Shown: positions 23,503 through 35,180 of the stretch, piece by piece
How positions within the stretch are numbered: position 1 is the first letter of the stretch
How the letters are laid out: each line of letters begins with the position of its first letter
Source of the DNA: Syncephalastrum monosporum B8922
Lineage: Eukaryota; Mucoromycota; Mucoromycetes; Mucorales; Syncephalastraceae
Reading direction: 5' to 3'
Length of the DNA: 64,000 nucleotides
Assembly (NCBI GenBank): GCA_000697355.1
Contig: JNEN01001277.1
Coordinates: 124,001 to 188,000, forward strand
Program-made: the position numbers and the translations under genes
The notes under the pieces: generated by a model
The model's input: the letters and a program-made list of their open reading frames with translations, nothing else
Databases searched by the model: none
Told to the model about the DNA's origin: nothing

Positions 23503-24979
23503 TTAAACATAGACGGTCAAGGTAGAGCTGCGAGCGCCAGGGACAGACTCTTCAATCTTCTTCATCAATGCGGCTTCAAGTTCGGTATCGGTGGTGGAAA
23601 GCGCTTCATGAAACTCATCATCGTCTGATGAGTCCTCAACAAAAGTAGTTTCCTCTTCGGGAACTGCCTCGAGGCCCTCGCTCGCACGGCGCATTGAATG
23701 CTCCTCGATGGCACGGCCCTCGCGTGGCACAATGACAGCTCGGTAGCAAAAATCAGCAAAGATCACATCTGCCCTGTCACAGATGCTCTTGTCCTTGACA
23801 ACCTCTCGCACGCAGAACCAATCGTGCACGCAGTCTTCCACGACCGTTTCCCAGTTGACACCGTCCTGCTCTGCCTTCTCTGCCAAGTCAAGTGCATCGT
23901 CGCGTAGCACTTCCTTGTTGCCAATATACATCAGGACCTGTTCGGGCAAGAAGGCTTGGAAGCCTGTTTGGAGTTTGGCAATACCCAAAATGGGGCTCGA
24001 CTCGGTGGGGGCATCTGGATCGTTGGGATTCTTGTCGAAGTAGTCGCGCTTAATTACCTAGAAACATGAATGACGTTATGATTACTATTCTAGTGCGTTC
24101 CTGAATTTAAGTGGTCCGTACCTTGGCCGTATGCTGCGAGACAAAGTCGTACTTTACGTTGACGCGCCACGACTCGGAGGTGGTTTCGTCTGTCACGATG
24201 GGCGAAGCAAAGACAGCACCGGCCGGCCGAGGAAGCTCGCTCACCATGGGGCCACCCGTCTCCTCTTCGGGATCATCGGTGACGATTTCAAACATGCTGG
24301 GATCATGAGTGATGAAGAGCATTTCGAGGATAAGCGAAGCACCCGCTGAGTCACCCGTGGCAATAATCTTGGAAGGATCGACGTCCAGTCTTTGCACGAG
24401 GTGCTCATACGCTTTCACAACATCCTCGACGGGGCTGGGATACTTGTACTCGGGTGCCAATCTGGATTACACAGGCACACGTTGGACTAAGTATGCTATT
24501 CTGTTTCCCGCATGTGAATTTATTCTTTGACCAACATACCGGTAGTCGATAGACATAATCATCGCGTTGAGGTTGTACTTCTTCTTTAAGAACGTGATCC
24601 AGCGAATATACGTGTCCATGTACATTGTACAGGTGCCCAGTCGAAAACCGCCACCTGTTATAATAGCGTTAGCCTCTCCTTAATAATATGATGATCATGA
24701 GAGGTTACCGTGGACGTTGAAGAAGATGATGTCAGCCTGGGCAATACGTCTGCGAAGCGCAATCTCATCGAGCTTGCTGACTTTCTCGCCGATCCAGCAG
24801 CCCGACCACTCTTGGTTCCAGGGCACCTTGTGGATCCAAGGCTTGTGGGAATTGCGAGGGCGAGTAATATCGTTCAGGATCATGCGTGCGGCAGGTGCAG
24901 GATACGCAAACACCTTTCGAAGCACTTTGATGACTGCACCAGGCGGCAACTTGCGAAGTCCTTTGCGGATGCTGTCCAT
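23503..24979 (-). CDS. Hormone-sensitive-lipase-like alpha/beta hydrolase
   Basis: Exons (minus): 24979-24709, 24654-24540, 24461-24122, 24057-23503; 426 aa. Oxyanion-hole motif HGGGF (~91-95, formed across intron 1), DYRLAPEYKYP, and nucleophile motif GDSAG (Ser ~166) place it in the HSL/alpha-beta hydrolase-3 family. The acid position is likely in KEVLRDD, where Glu replaces the usual Asp, and the His is likely in VEDCVHDW. It should hydrolyse short esters, acetylated sterols or glycerides in the cytosol or at the ER/lipid droplet; the substrate is not determinable. The C-terminal ~80 residues are acidic and Ser-rich, beyond the core fold. It lies 261 bp upstream of the STIMATE-like gene on the same strand. 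Confidence 0.9.
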
Positions 24980-27773
24980 ACTGTTTTGGGGAACAAACAA
25001 AAGAGAAAAAAAAGAAGAAAACAAAGCAAAACAAGACAAAGCCAAATAAAAGAAGACAAGAGAACGAGAAAAAGGTTAGAAATCCGTGTGTTGCACAAGA
25101 GTAATAATTTGGGGCAGAGTGGGGTACACAGACGAACAAGATAGACATTACCCTACTCACATAACGAGCTCCTTGCCCTTGTGGTATTTACATAACACTC
25201 CGAGGACGATACACAAGTGAGAGGCTACACAAAGACAAGGAGGCGCAATTTGATAAATATCTTTATAGCTTTAGGTTGTCTATGCTGTGCACCGTCAACA
25301 TGTATATCTCTTTTTTTTTTCTTTGTTCGTCGAACCCATCCAACGCCCATCATCAATTTAGTGCTCTCCGCACAGCGGGATTTGTAAACAAAAACTCAAA
25401 AGCGCGCCAATCTTCATCAACGCCATTTATATTAACGCTGCGCCGCGCGCGCTCAGCAGGGAAAAAAAAGGGTGACTTCTTCATACTCAGTTTTCCCTTA
25501 TTGCGGGAAATACGCTCTCTTGGCCTGGAACGCACGCACCTCGATGTACCAATAGGCCCTCGTGTAACACTTGCACCAGCTCACTGTGGCAGCGATGGTT
25601 CAGCTCGGCGCATATGACAACACGTCACATACTCCTCTCTCTCGTCTCCTTTCTGAAACTTTATTACTTTTTAGAGTCCTTCTATTGTGTAAGTAAAGAT
25701 TTCACCTATGAATCCAAAGACATATTTTTTCCAAATCCTCCCATTGTCGTTAGCACATATATACATGATGTTTCCGGAGGCTTGCTCACGTCCCGGCTTA
25801 CCAGACGTGGTACAGAAGATGTTCGTCAGCCTTCTAAGGTACTAGTGAACCCGCAAGAGAGAGCGAGAAGAAGCGAAAAACTATGCTTTCCGTTGTTATC
25901 CTCAAGATTGCATCTGCCAAAAATCATCAGATATTCTCATGGATGCAAGAAGCATGAACACGCCAAATAGTCCATTATCTCCGTTGGGCAGACAAATAAG
26001 AAAGCCGCGGGGATCGTGCAGAGGACGCCAGTCAGCGCTATGCATAGGAGTACCCTGACGGTCATTTCTACATGGTATATCGATCGGGAGATACAAGGTG
26101 AAATAAGGGACATGAAACAGTACAACGACAATTGCAATACATCTTTGACAGAAAAAGCTACAGCCAGGACCGCTCTATTACCACATATGATATTACACAC
26201 TATGGCAACTCTATCTCTGGACAGTAAGGGATCAGTTTGAGCACATATTTACGTATCCGCAAATAATGTGCGCTACTCCACTATATCTCCAACGTACTGG
26301 TATCAGATTAACAAGCCAATGTAACATGTTGACACGTGTAACTTGCTCACTGCATCCATGTGTATGTCTGCGAACAAAAACATAATCAACGATGATCTAC
26401 ATATGTTAGTGACTCACGCTGAACTCCGCTAAACCTTTTTCTTATTGTTCTAATACGGTGATACTAGACACGGGTAAATTAAAGTTAGGAAGTAAACAGT
26501 ATGGTCGATAGAATTCATCGAAAGGAGTATGTAATGGTACGACATGCTCATAGCAGACCAATGGTAAGAGCTTTATTTGTAGGCACCAGCATGCCGTATT
26601 TATATTCTACTCAGGAAGGTGTGTGATATTGGTTTGTATACATCATCAGCACGAAAGCATGCGTCGAAAAATTTTGTATGAAGGAGACACAGTAGTATAA
26701 ATGAGGAGAGCCTGTATAGCGTTGTATTTCAATAAAGAGCATAAGTCTGCTTATTGGGCAGCATAACAGAGGCTTGCTTTGATTCGACTGTATTCCACTA
26801 TATTTGCTGACAGCTAATGCGCTATCAAAGCATACCATAAGAACCTGTTTGGCCTGTGACTATATTAGCCGGCCAGCAGCCATTTGCTGAATGATGTCGT
26901 CTGGTCCATAATACAGTGCACAGTATAGAGTCTTAAAGATTCGCGTCAGGACAGTACTCTTAACACCTTTGGACTATTTCTGTAAAGTACATTGCCTGTA
27001 TATATGCTCTATTCCCTATGGACTGTCCGAAAATTTTTTTCTTAAGGTGATCAACACTTCTATGTTATCCTGAAGACCTAATCATACAAGCACTCGCATT
27101 CAAGCTCCAGCAAAACCGCGCCCTTATATTGTTTCACAAATCTCGCATCTTTCTACATCTCCCTCACTGTCTACTTCATCCAAACGTCTCACTTGAACGC
27201 GTTGTCATCCACGTTTCGGTTCTGGCTACGTAGGTAAATATGGTTCCATATCTGATTTCAGGCTATCATACATAGACCATGATGGTGCGCTTTCATTTTG
27301 CTGTGTTCGTCTCATGCCTTCTTCTATTCCTTTTTTGACCGCAAGTTAACCAGCCAGGAGCCTGAGTGTTATTCATGTGATGTTTTTTAAGTGTTCTCAT
27401 ATTTTTGTATTTTGTTTGCATATCTGCAGACACCTCCTGTGGATAAAGACCAGTCTATTCCCGTCTGAAAGCCCTCATTGTTGCAGGTACGTATTTAAAC
27501 AAAGATTTGGTGTGCCATGCAAGATAAAAGATGAATGATATGTAATTGCTAGCATGTATCGAAGGGCACTCCTGCGAAGGAAAATAGCCATGACATAGAA
27601 GGGTCATTTGTTCGAATGTATGCATTGAGCGAATTGCAGTGTTGCATATGAAATGTTACACCGAAATGATAGCACAGCAATACGTTAGCTTAAAATGAGA
27701 AAAAAAAAGTCCACGCCTTTTTTTGTATGGTACAGACCATTTATGGGTATGTGTTCGATTTTTACGGGTCTTG
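24980..27773. other. Long intergenic desert
   Basis: About 2.8 kb without a defensible gene. The part next to 24980 is AC/AG-rich on the plus strand, i.e. a pyrimidine-rich leader for the esterase. The stretch 27110-27490 looks transcribed: CT-rich tract, short frame, splice-like signals (see findings). The remainder is AT-rich with scattered short frames. Confidence 0.5.
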
Positions 27774-28067
27774 TTAAGCAAAGGAAATGTAGTAGACTTT
27801 CATATCTTCTGTGACAAGGATGTTCAGTCGGTGGGGATCGTAGTCTAGTCGCATCACTAAATCATTGGGCTTCATAATCAGTGTTGACTTTGGAAGATCG
27901 CGGATGAAAAAAATCTGTGAGGAGAGGTGAAATAAGCGAGTGGCATAAACTTCGTTTGTAAGCCATACCTCTGATGTGGAGGCTTGAGCAGCTGCCTCCT
28001 CGGTGTCGACGAGCATCTTTCCCATAAGCACCCGCTCCCAGTCTTCCGGCGGCTCCATACGCACCAT
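27774..28067 (-). CDS. I78-family peptidase inhibitor, intracellular type
   Basis: Exons (minus): 28067-27969 and 27914-27774, intron 54 nt; 79 aa. The layout fits inhibitor family I78 (potato-inhibitor-I-like fold): a helix (DTEEAAAQASTSE), a strand, an exposed loop (LPKSTLIMKPND), then the conserved MRLDYDPHRLNILVTEDMKV, which matches the family's tyr-x-pro-x-R-L-N-v signature. There is no signal peptide, so it probably acts inside the cell, for example on vacuolar subtilisin-type proteases. Its start codon is 97 bp from that of the divergent gene at 28165. Confidence 0.85.
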   Translation of the reverse strand: MVRMEPPEDWERVLMGKMLVDTEEAAAQASTSEVWLTNEVYATRLFHLSSQIFFIRDLPKSTLIMKPNDLVMRLDYDPHRLNILVTEDMKVYYISFA

Positions 28068-28164
28068 TGCGACAGAAGGAAAAGGTGGGGGTTGATAAAC
28101 TCAAGTGAATTTGTGGTGCGTTTATATACGCATCTCGTGTGATTTTTCGGCTTCTGAACCGGTT
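28068..28164. promoter_or_regulatory. Very short bidirectional promoter region
   Basis: Only 97 bp separate the start codons of the I78 inhibitor (minus) and the helical protein (plus). It contains a TATA-like TTTATATACG near 28120, closer to the plus-strand gene. Co-regulation is inferred from spacing only. Confidence 0.6.
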
Positions 28165-30612
28165 ATGGACATCATCCTACCTCGCCGCCGCATAGAAGAA
28201 GACGCTAATGACGAAGCCACCTTCCAAAACCACTCGCCGGTTGACAACGCCCAACCCATTCCTTATAATGTAGCCCTTCATAGTCTTCTGCATTGCACAG
28301 ACGACGCGTTTCAGGCCGCTCAAACAGGCACCGGCCTGAATGCACGTGCACTCCAGAGTGTCCGAGACGAATCTCACGTGGAACACGTCTATCAGGCTCT
28401 CAAACACAGGGTCAGTGAGCGCATGGAGTGCCTGCGTAGTAAAGCGATGCTAAAGCTCGTTACAGATTCTGAAGCAGGATGAGCCTGCCATTCGTCTCGG
28501 CCGCTACCTGGCAGCCGACCCACGCTATGCTACCCTGCTCTTGCAGGAGCTCAACAAGGCAGACAGACGCGATCAGCTCGCAGCGCTACTCATCGTCGAT
28601 GCTGGCTCGTCTGCCGTTCTGGCGCTTCTGACCGATAGACTTCATCGGTGTCCAGACCCGCGTGTCTTGGAGCGCACGGCCTACGAGGCTTTACTGCGAG
28701 GGATTCAAACCAACACAAAAGAGGCGTGTCATAGTATGCGCAAAGTGGTCCCGGTACTGCAAAAGGTATAGTGTCCACACCGCTGTTACACGCACGCACT
28801 TCAACCCACTTATCCAACATCGCTCCAGTGGCACGGATCAAAGACACGTTTGGCTCATGCTGCGTGGAAAGAAGTCGACTTATATCTCGAAGCCTGCGAA
28901 GGACGTAGCCAGTTAACACGCGCATGGGAGATACTCCAGCCTGCCCTCAAGCCTGCCCGACTATTGAAACACACCCCCGCATCCATGAAACGACTACAGG
29001 CCCTGCTTGCCACAGATACAGATGATCCTGTTCTGCTCGTGACCGCCTGGGTCTCTGCTGCTCTTCAAGGAGCTTGGACAGAGACGAACACAACCGCTTT
29101 GGAGCAGCTCACTGTCGAACTTTACCCCAAGTTGGTATGTGAGCGCAATCATGATTATTTACAGACAAGTGTTAACATGGCTTCCTGCAGATGAAGACAT
29201 TGCCTTTTCCAGATCCTTTTGCAGAGTATGGTGTACATTTGCTAGGTCAATTGACACTTGTGTACCCATCCGCTATTGTTCCCTCTGATCCTGTGCTACG
29301 TTACCTGTTTTCGTCCCTCCCACATCATGCCTTTGTTGATTTGGCAGCATCCTATCCGGACTCAGCTGTCTACGCCCTGAGCGAGCGCATTCAACAGCAG
29401 CAGAGCGATGCCCTGCCCCTCTTGGATTCCTGCCTTCAAAGTACCCCAAGAGGGGAGAGCCAAAATACCCTGAGGTACTTCTGGGGAAGGGTACGATTAA
29501 GCATACTCAACCTGAGATTTTTAGCCAGCTCTTGGTTGATGCCTTGATCCCTCTTACCAGTCACAATGATAAGGCATGTGAGGCACTCATCAAGACCATG
29601 ATGGTTGCAAATTTGCCAGAGCTACTGCGGCGCCTTCTGAACTTTGCCACGACCCTCCAAGGTACCCGAGCGACGCAAATATGCAAAGCACTGATCGCCA
29701 AGACGCTTCTCAACCCTCGCTGGGAATCGGACGGTCTTCTCCTGTACATTGACCTTATCCGGGATTACACAATCACTCGGTCTTTCCTTCGTCTTCCATC
29801 AGTACTGCAGTCACCTGCTGATATTCAGACGCAAGGGGCTCAGAATGTGCCTTTGGCATGTAAGGCATATCCATAATATACTATCCTTTCTTTGACCCGC
29901 TACATAGTGACCGAATTCGCGATCGAATATTTGGCCGTACTGCAACTATGGGTGACCAAGGTATGGAAAACAAGTCAATAAAGCGACAAAAGAAAACTCA
30001 CTCGGCTGAAAGGTTTCTCCATCTGGCCTCGAGCGCGGCCTTATCCAACTTGTCCGCAAGTCCTACGGGTCGCCGCAGGACCCTTTCCTTCTCCAGGCAT
30101 GGAAATCCTTGTCACTGACCTTGCAAGCCGACCACATTTCTCTCGTCATACAACCTTGTCTGACCTATATGACCACTCAGCCCAAGTAAGTGTTTCTCCC
30201 TGATATCTCTTCTTGAAAGACACTCACCAAAAACCTAGGTTGACTCCCGAGCTGGCAGACGCAGACCAGGAGGTCCTGGCGTCTTTAATCTATATTCGCC
30301 TCGTACCGATGCTCATCCTCCAAGTCTTTCCTCCCCAGACATATGCCAATATCCGTCTACCCTATGATGTCTCCCCGCCCTCATTCATGGGTAACCTTAA
30401 GTATACCCGCGATTCTGTCCCACTCCATACAGCTCTCTATGCTGAACTTTTAGACCGGTCAGTAGAACAACGATTCTTATCCCGAAAAGAACAGAAAAAA
30501 TTTTCCCTTCCTTCTGTTACTGACATGGACTGATAGAGCGGTCGCCGACTTCGAGTTTCCAGACCTCAAGACAATGGCACGCACACTACTCAACAAGATA
30601 TTTTGTCTATAA
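28165..30612 (+). CDS. Unrecognised all-helical (HEAT-like) protein
   Basis: Exons: 28165-28410, 28466-28765, 28829-29134, 29191-29490, 29529-29859, 29908-29960, 30013-30185, 30239-30457, 30537-30612; 667 aa. All eight introns have GT-AG ends and preserve frame, and the frame closes with TAA at 30610. I do not recognise the family. Nearly the whole length predicts as amphipathic helices rich in Leu and Ala (for example ALLIVDAGSSAVLALLTDRL, LVDALIPLTSHND), consistent with an alpha-solenoid scaffold. There is no signal peptide or membrane segment. The intron at 29491-29528 is only 38 nt and uses the second AG. Such solenoids usually serve in multi-protein complexes; the partner is unknown. Confidence 0.8.
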
Positions 30613-32400
30613 TGAGAGCTTCTTTTAAGAGGTCGGTTGTCTCCCGATCATGGTGGCTGTTCCATCCATGGTTGATCGAGTAGCAAGGAAGATGCGGTGG
30701 TTGTCACACAGAGTGATTCATGTCTACGGCGTCTACCCAAACTGGGGATATGTACCGAGGAGGAAAGCAGACACAAGAGCGCAGGTGAGCAGCACCCAGA
30801 AACCCTGATAGCAAAACCGTCATGGCTTTGTTTCCCAAGTTCAAAGTACCATATTACCGATCGATCGATGTAATAGAATATAGAGAGCAGAGGGGTGCTC
30901 CCGCACGAGTTTAAAAGATGTGGCTGCTGAGTATCATAGTACTTTTGGGGTGGATAATCAAGGGAAGGCGCCGTCCGCGCTATGCAGATTAACCGGCGGG
31001 TGATGAATGAGCTGGGCTTCAGCATAGACTGTCACCACCGCATCACCGGAAGGGAGATGTCGATGGGCGGCCGATAACGGTCGAGTAGCTGAACTCGTGC
31101 AAGTGGCTACAGGACGTCCCACAAACGTGAAAAGGGAAATGTCAGTCTGAGTGGTTTCAGGAATTTTCCGAATAATAGAGGCTCCAAGAAATCGAGATAC
31201 TGTAATATCTCAGCATGCATTTCCTCTCCGGTAGCACGGCGTCTGTTTCCTTCCCGAAATGCTCATTGGATGACGTTCGATTTATGACAATCATACAGAA
31301 TATCAGCGTTTGAGAAATGGTGAGAAATCCATGACATAGCAATAATATCGAGTAATTAGATAACAGCAACCATTCCCTTTGATGGGGCGTAGATACCAGA
31401 TGGTAACTAAAATCACGCGGCGATGCTTGCGAATAAACACTCAAATTGGCAAAGAGGTTCCTTGGATTCCTGGTATACAGCGAAATCTGCGGGACAAATC
31501 ATGGCGGTCTGTCCCATTCCGGTAGTCTACTCGAGTGAATGTCTATGGATGAGAATAAAGTTGACTAAAGGGTGGGAAATGAGGCCGTGCGCCAGAACGC
31601 CCAGTACACGAATTTGGGCTGTCAGATCAGGAGGATTGCCATTTTGTCGAACGCATATCAAGAGACATTTGCAGTAATCCGCCGAAAATCTGGCTTAGGC
31701 AGTCCGCAAGCTGGATCATGCCGTGTCGCTGCTACCCATTCAATTCGATATGTTCAACACATTCCTGTTGGTGCGCCATCACAATGAGACAGTGCCGTTC
31801 GCTACTAGCAAAGATTCCTCTGATCAAGGAACTTGGTTGCCACAACGCCTCGGATATCCGGGCTGTGGGAAGCGCGCATGAGGATTGGCTATTTCCACAT
31901 ATAGGCTGCATGAGAAAAAGAACAAAAGGAATGAGATGCCTGCCAGAGCAGCAGCTTTTGTAGAGAAGAGTGTGGGATAAAGCTTAGAAAGATGAAATCA
32001 TTGGTTCCGCGGTGATAGCGGCGCATCAATTGAGCCGCCCTTGTCTACCCCGCAAATGATAAAGCGGTTTTTGAAACAATCTACAAAGAAAAAAGTGGGG
32101 TATAGTTCAAAAGTAATGCGTTTAAGCTATCACTTTTTTTGACATGTGCCTCATGCGAAAGGCCAGAATTTTTTGTATTGGGAAAGTACAAATGGACCAT
32201 ATAGGGTGAGCGTGAGATATGTGGACCATGCGCGCCAACTAGGACATTTCACGTCCAGGGCAAGTAAATTTGCCCAAAAGATCGAGCCTGCGAATAGTTC
32301 TGTCGAAATGGGGATTGCCTGGAAAGGCAAAGTAGGACAAACTACCTAGCCAGTATCCTTTTTCGGAGAACCGCGCTTCAGGAAAAAATAGACGGACAAG
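30613..32400. other. Intergenic region with one small orphan frame
   Basis: No defensible gene. A minus-strand 59-codon frame at 31911-31732 is noted in the findings. The last part is upstream sequence of the acetate transporter. Confidence 0.5.
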
Positions 32401-32407
32401 TATATAA
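32401..32407 (+). promoter_or_regulatory. TATA box of the Ato transporter gene
   Basis: TATATAA lies 85 bp before the start codon at 32492 and is followed by a T-rich and CT-rich leader, the arrangement expected for a strong inducible promoter. Confidence 0.65.
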
Positions 32408-32491
32408 GCATCAGCACAGTTGCGCATTTACTTTTTTTTTTTGCTTTTGATACAGACCACTACACACTTGAAACACTCATATTCTAATATA

Positions 32492-33256
32492 ATGAGCCAC
32501 CAGAAAGCCGAAATTGAGCACCGCGAGATGGTTCCTGATCTCGAAAAGGGTGACGCCGTATCCCACCACAGCGTCCGCAGTCTCCATCACGACGCCAACC
32601 AACTCGGCCCTCACGGTCATCACCCTAACCTTCCTGTCGGTCAAGTCACGTCCATGACCGCGGAGGCCCTTGCCGCCGCCGGCGGCCATCCGCGCAAGGT
32701 ATCTAACCCAATGGCGATTGGTTTCGGCGCTTTCGCTCTCGGCGCCTTCATGGTTGGTCTCTACAATACTGGTCTTGTCATCCATTTGCCGCAGGCTGTC
32801 ATTGGTGTTGCGCTCGGTTTCTCTGGAATGGGCCAGTTCATTTGTGGTGTGGCCGAACTTTACCTCGGAAACACGTTTAGCGGCACCAGTATGCTGACTT
32901 ACTCCGGTTTCTGGTTCTCGTACGGTACTCTCTTCTCGCTCACCTCCGGTTTCCTCGAAGAAGCTAGCAAGGATATGCACGAGTTGGAAATGTGTATTGG
33001 TCTCTGGCAGATCGCTTTCGCTGTCCCGTCGTTTGTCTTCTTCATTGGCACCATGAAGCAACCCTGGTTGATCCGCGCTACGCTCTTGCAAGTCTTCCTC
33101 ACCTTCTTCCTCGGCGGTCTGGGTGGTCTAACTCAGGTGACGAACCTCACTGTTGCCGCCGGCTGGATCTCCTTCACGCTCGCCATCACAGCTTGGTACG
33201 TTATGTCGGCTATCCTGCTTGCCGAGGAGGGTGTTGCCAAACTGCCCTACTTCTAA
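32492..33256 (+). CDS. Ato/GPR1-FUN34-YaaH family acetate transporter
   Basis: A single exon of 254 aa. After a hydrophilic, His-rich N-terminus of about 70 residues comes the family signature NPMAIGFGAFALGAF (NPAPLGL-type motif) and six hydrophobic segments. Conserved details include LYNTG, GMGQFICGVAELYLGNTF, and SGFWFSYG. Family members export or import acetate and related short acids (ammonia export was also proposed) at the plasma membrane. Codon usage is GC-biased at third positions (many GTC, CTC, TCC), which with the clear TATA box suggests strong expression. The start ATG follows CT/A-rich leader sequence; no upstream ATG in frame except within the promoter. Confidence 0.95.
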   Translation: MSHQKAEIEHREMVPDLEKGDAVSHHSVRSLHHDANQLGPHGHHPNLPVGQVTSMTAEALAAAGGHPRKVSNPMAIGFGAFALGAFMVGLYNTGLVIHLPQAVIGVALGFSGMGQFICGVAELYLGNTFSGTSMLTYSGFWFSYGTLFSLTSGFLEEASKDMHELEMCIGLWQIAFAVPSFVFFIGTMKQPWLIRATLLQVFLTFFLGGLGGLTQVTNLTVAAGWISFTLAITAWYVMSAILLAEEGVAKLPYF

Positions 33257-34824
33257 AAAGAAAACACTACCCCATGATGCTGCCTTTCTTCGTCGCTTGC
33301 GATACGCAACTTAATAAACGAAGCATGCGGCGCAGTCCCTTAGCAGCTCCTGCAAACACAGCAACATTCTCAAGCAGAACCACTGTCTTTCTATTCTTAT
33401 TCGATCGTTATACCTATCAAGCTACTCTACACCACACATCCTTTCAACCTCTCTATTTATTTAATTCCGCATGTATCATATATTATTTTTCCCCTTGCTC
33501 TATGCCTGGTGCATATAAATAAATAAGTCTGTACAGAACTCTTGAAAAAAAAGTTTGAGATCTCTGTCGGCTCTGTCGGTTCCAAGCGACACGATCTGGG
33601 TTTGTGTTACATAGCATGATGGGGCTGGGATAAGAGCCGAATTACTCGGCAAATCGCTGAAAAATCTACAAGCGTGAGAAGTGAAGCCGGCGGAATGATT
33701 AACGCGGCTTACGTAGTCGAGTAACTCCGCAGTACTATGCAACAGACTTAGCCTTTTTATCTCGATATGAGCCTGTTGATACAAGGACTCATTTGACAGA
33801 CTGTCATGTTTTGAGTAGTAAGCCTGCAGGATATCTGACGAGGGAGGTGTACTGTTGCATCATAGCGGAACGAAGCAGGTTTCTCGCGCGAAATTCGACC
33901 ACGAGTCCGACCAAGATGAACTAAATACATCTCATTCTGGCACTCATATATTCGTGACGATCTGCTTTGCCCTGTTTTATCTGGTGATAGATTTTTCTTG
34001 CATGAAACTTGGCTCATCTTGGCATGGGGTAATACGGTGTTTTTAACCACCAAAGGAAAAATTTGCCATGAACGTCATAGTCAGTTGCCAGTCAACCATA
34101 TACGTATAAAGGACGAAGCGCAACGGACTATCGCCAGGTTTACGTTCCTTCCCGCATGTGACCCGACAGACACTGAAAAACACCAACACTGGCTGCTACA
34201 TTCTGCTACGATGAATTTTGGCCATGTTATTGTTTCCTGCAAACCAGGAGATGCATCGCGGTGTGCTAAATATACTCAATCACGACTCGCATCGAAATGC
34301 AACACATATCCCCACAAAATGTTTCACGCATCCCTTACTAGCCTCACAGTGTACATTTTCGTAGAAGAAAATAAAGGTTTGGCAACTAAAATTCTACATA
34401 TGATATCTACCTCCTATAGCTACTGGTACAGGTATTACGTCGCTTTCCAATTGATTATCTGTCTAATTAGTCTATTCTCGTTCGGAGTCGGTCTCGTGGA
34501 GCTAAAATTCAGTTTTGCGCATACCTTGGAGGCTGGGGATCGTCTATAAGCGCTCGCGGCAAGCTAGTCACTACTCGGCTGTAAGGAAGCGACCGAACAG
34601 ATTTTTCTACAGATGGATCCGCCTCACTTACTCACAGAAGAAAAAAAAGCAGAAAAAAGATCTTTTAACGGGGAAGGGCGCAATCGGACAGAAGAGAAGA
34701 AAGACGCAGATGGAAAAGAAGACAGGACCAAGACAATGTGTTTGCAAGTATGAGAGGTGAGGCTGTATCCTCCAAACGTATAGCAATAGTCAAGCTTCCA
34801 TATGTGGCATTTGATGCTTCCTTT
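33257..34824. other. Intergenic region, no gene supported
   Basis: Contains the Ato 3' region. A 183-codon plus-strand frame at 33998-34549 has unbiased codons, no leader and no family features, and is judged spurious. Confidence 0.45.
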
Positions 34825-35180
34825 TTAAAAAGGGAGCGTCTCTGGTTTGCGACTGAGCTCTGTGGGTTCCTGCGCCACTTTTTCATGCGCGCCATGTCCG
34901 TCAGAGAAGAGAAAATATACGTGGAGCGTTACCCACAATGTCTTGACGCAACTGACGCAGCTTTTCCAAGCTGGTTGAGGCATGGACGCTGATGAAGATC
35001 ATGCGGCTGGTGGGGATCTCGACTGCATCCAGCGTGTCTCGCACTTCGCCGATCTGGAGGAGACACACAAGTCCAGATACACAGAGGTGTACTTGGAAGG
35101 ATTATGTACATTTGGGTAGCGGTCACGAACTTCGAGGAATGCTGTACCGAGGCAGCAGCCGGCTTGGGTACGGATGACAC
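34825..35180 (-). CDS. Tentative three-exon gene fragment, unknown family
   Basis: On the minus strand three pieces join in frame: about 35180-35110, 35053-34933 and 34877-34825, with donor GTACAT/acceptor CTCCAG and donor GTAACG/acceptor AAAAAG, ending in TAA. The product reads like real protein (GCCLGTAFLEVRDRYPN, then IGEVRDTLDAVEIPTSRM, then IFISVHASTSLEKLRQLR). Upstream, a second coherent stretch (INEKRNNLGGLYHLQKLEI, about 35475-35390) lies in an open frame but I could not connect it. I do not recognise the family and could not find a start codon. It is either a gene with unresolved 5' exons or a relic. Confidence 0.35.

Noticed and set aside
33998..34549. 183-codon plus-strand frame
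   Set aside because: No codon bias, no family motifs, AT-rich; its ATG is in a run of mixed signals. Regarded as chance.
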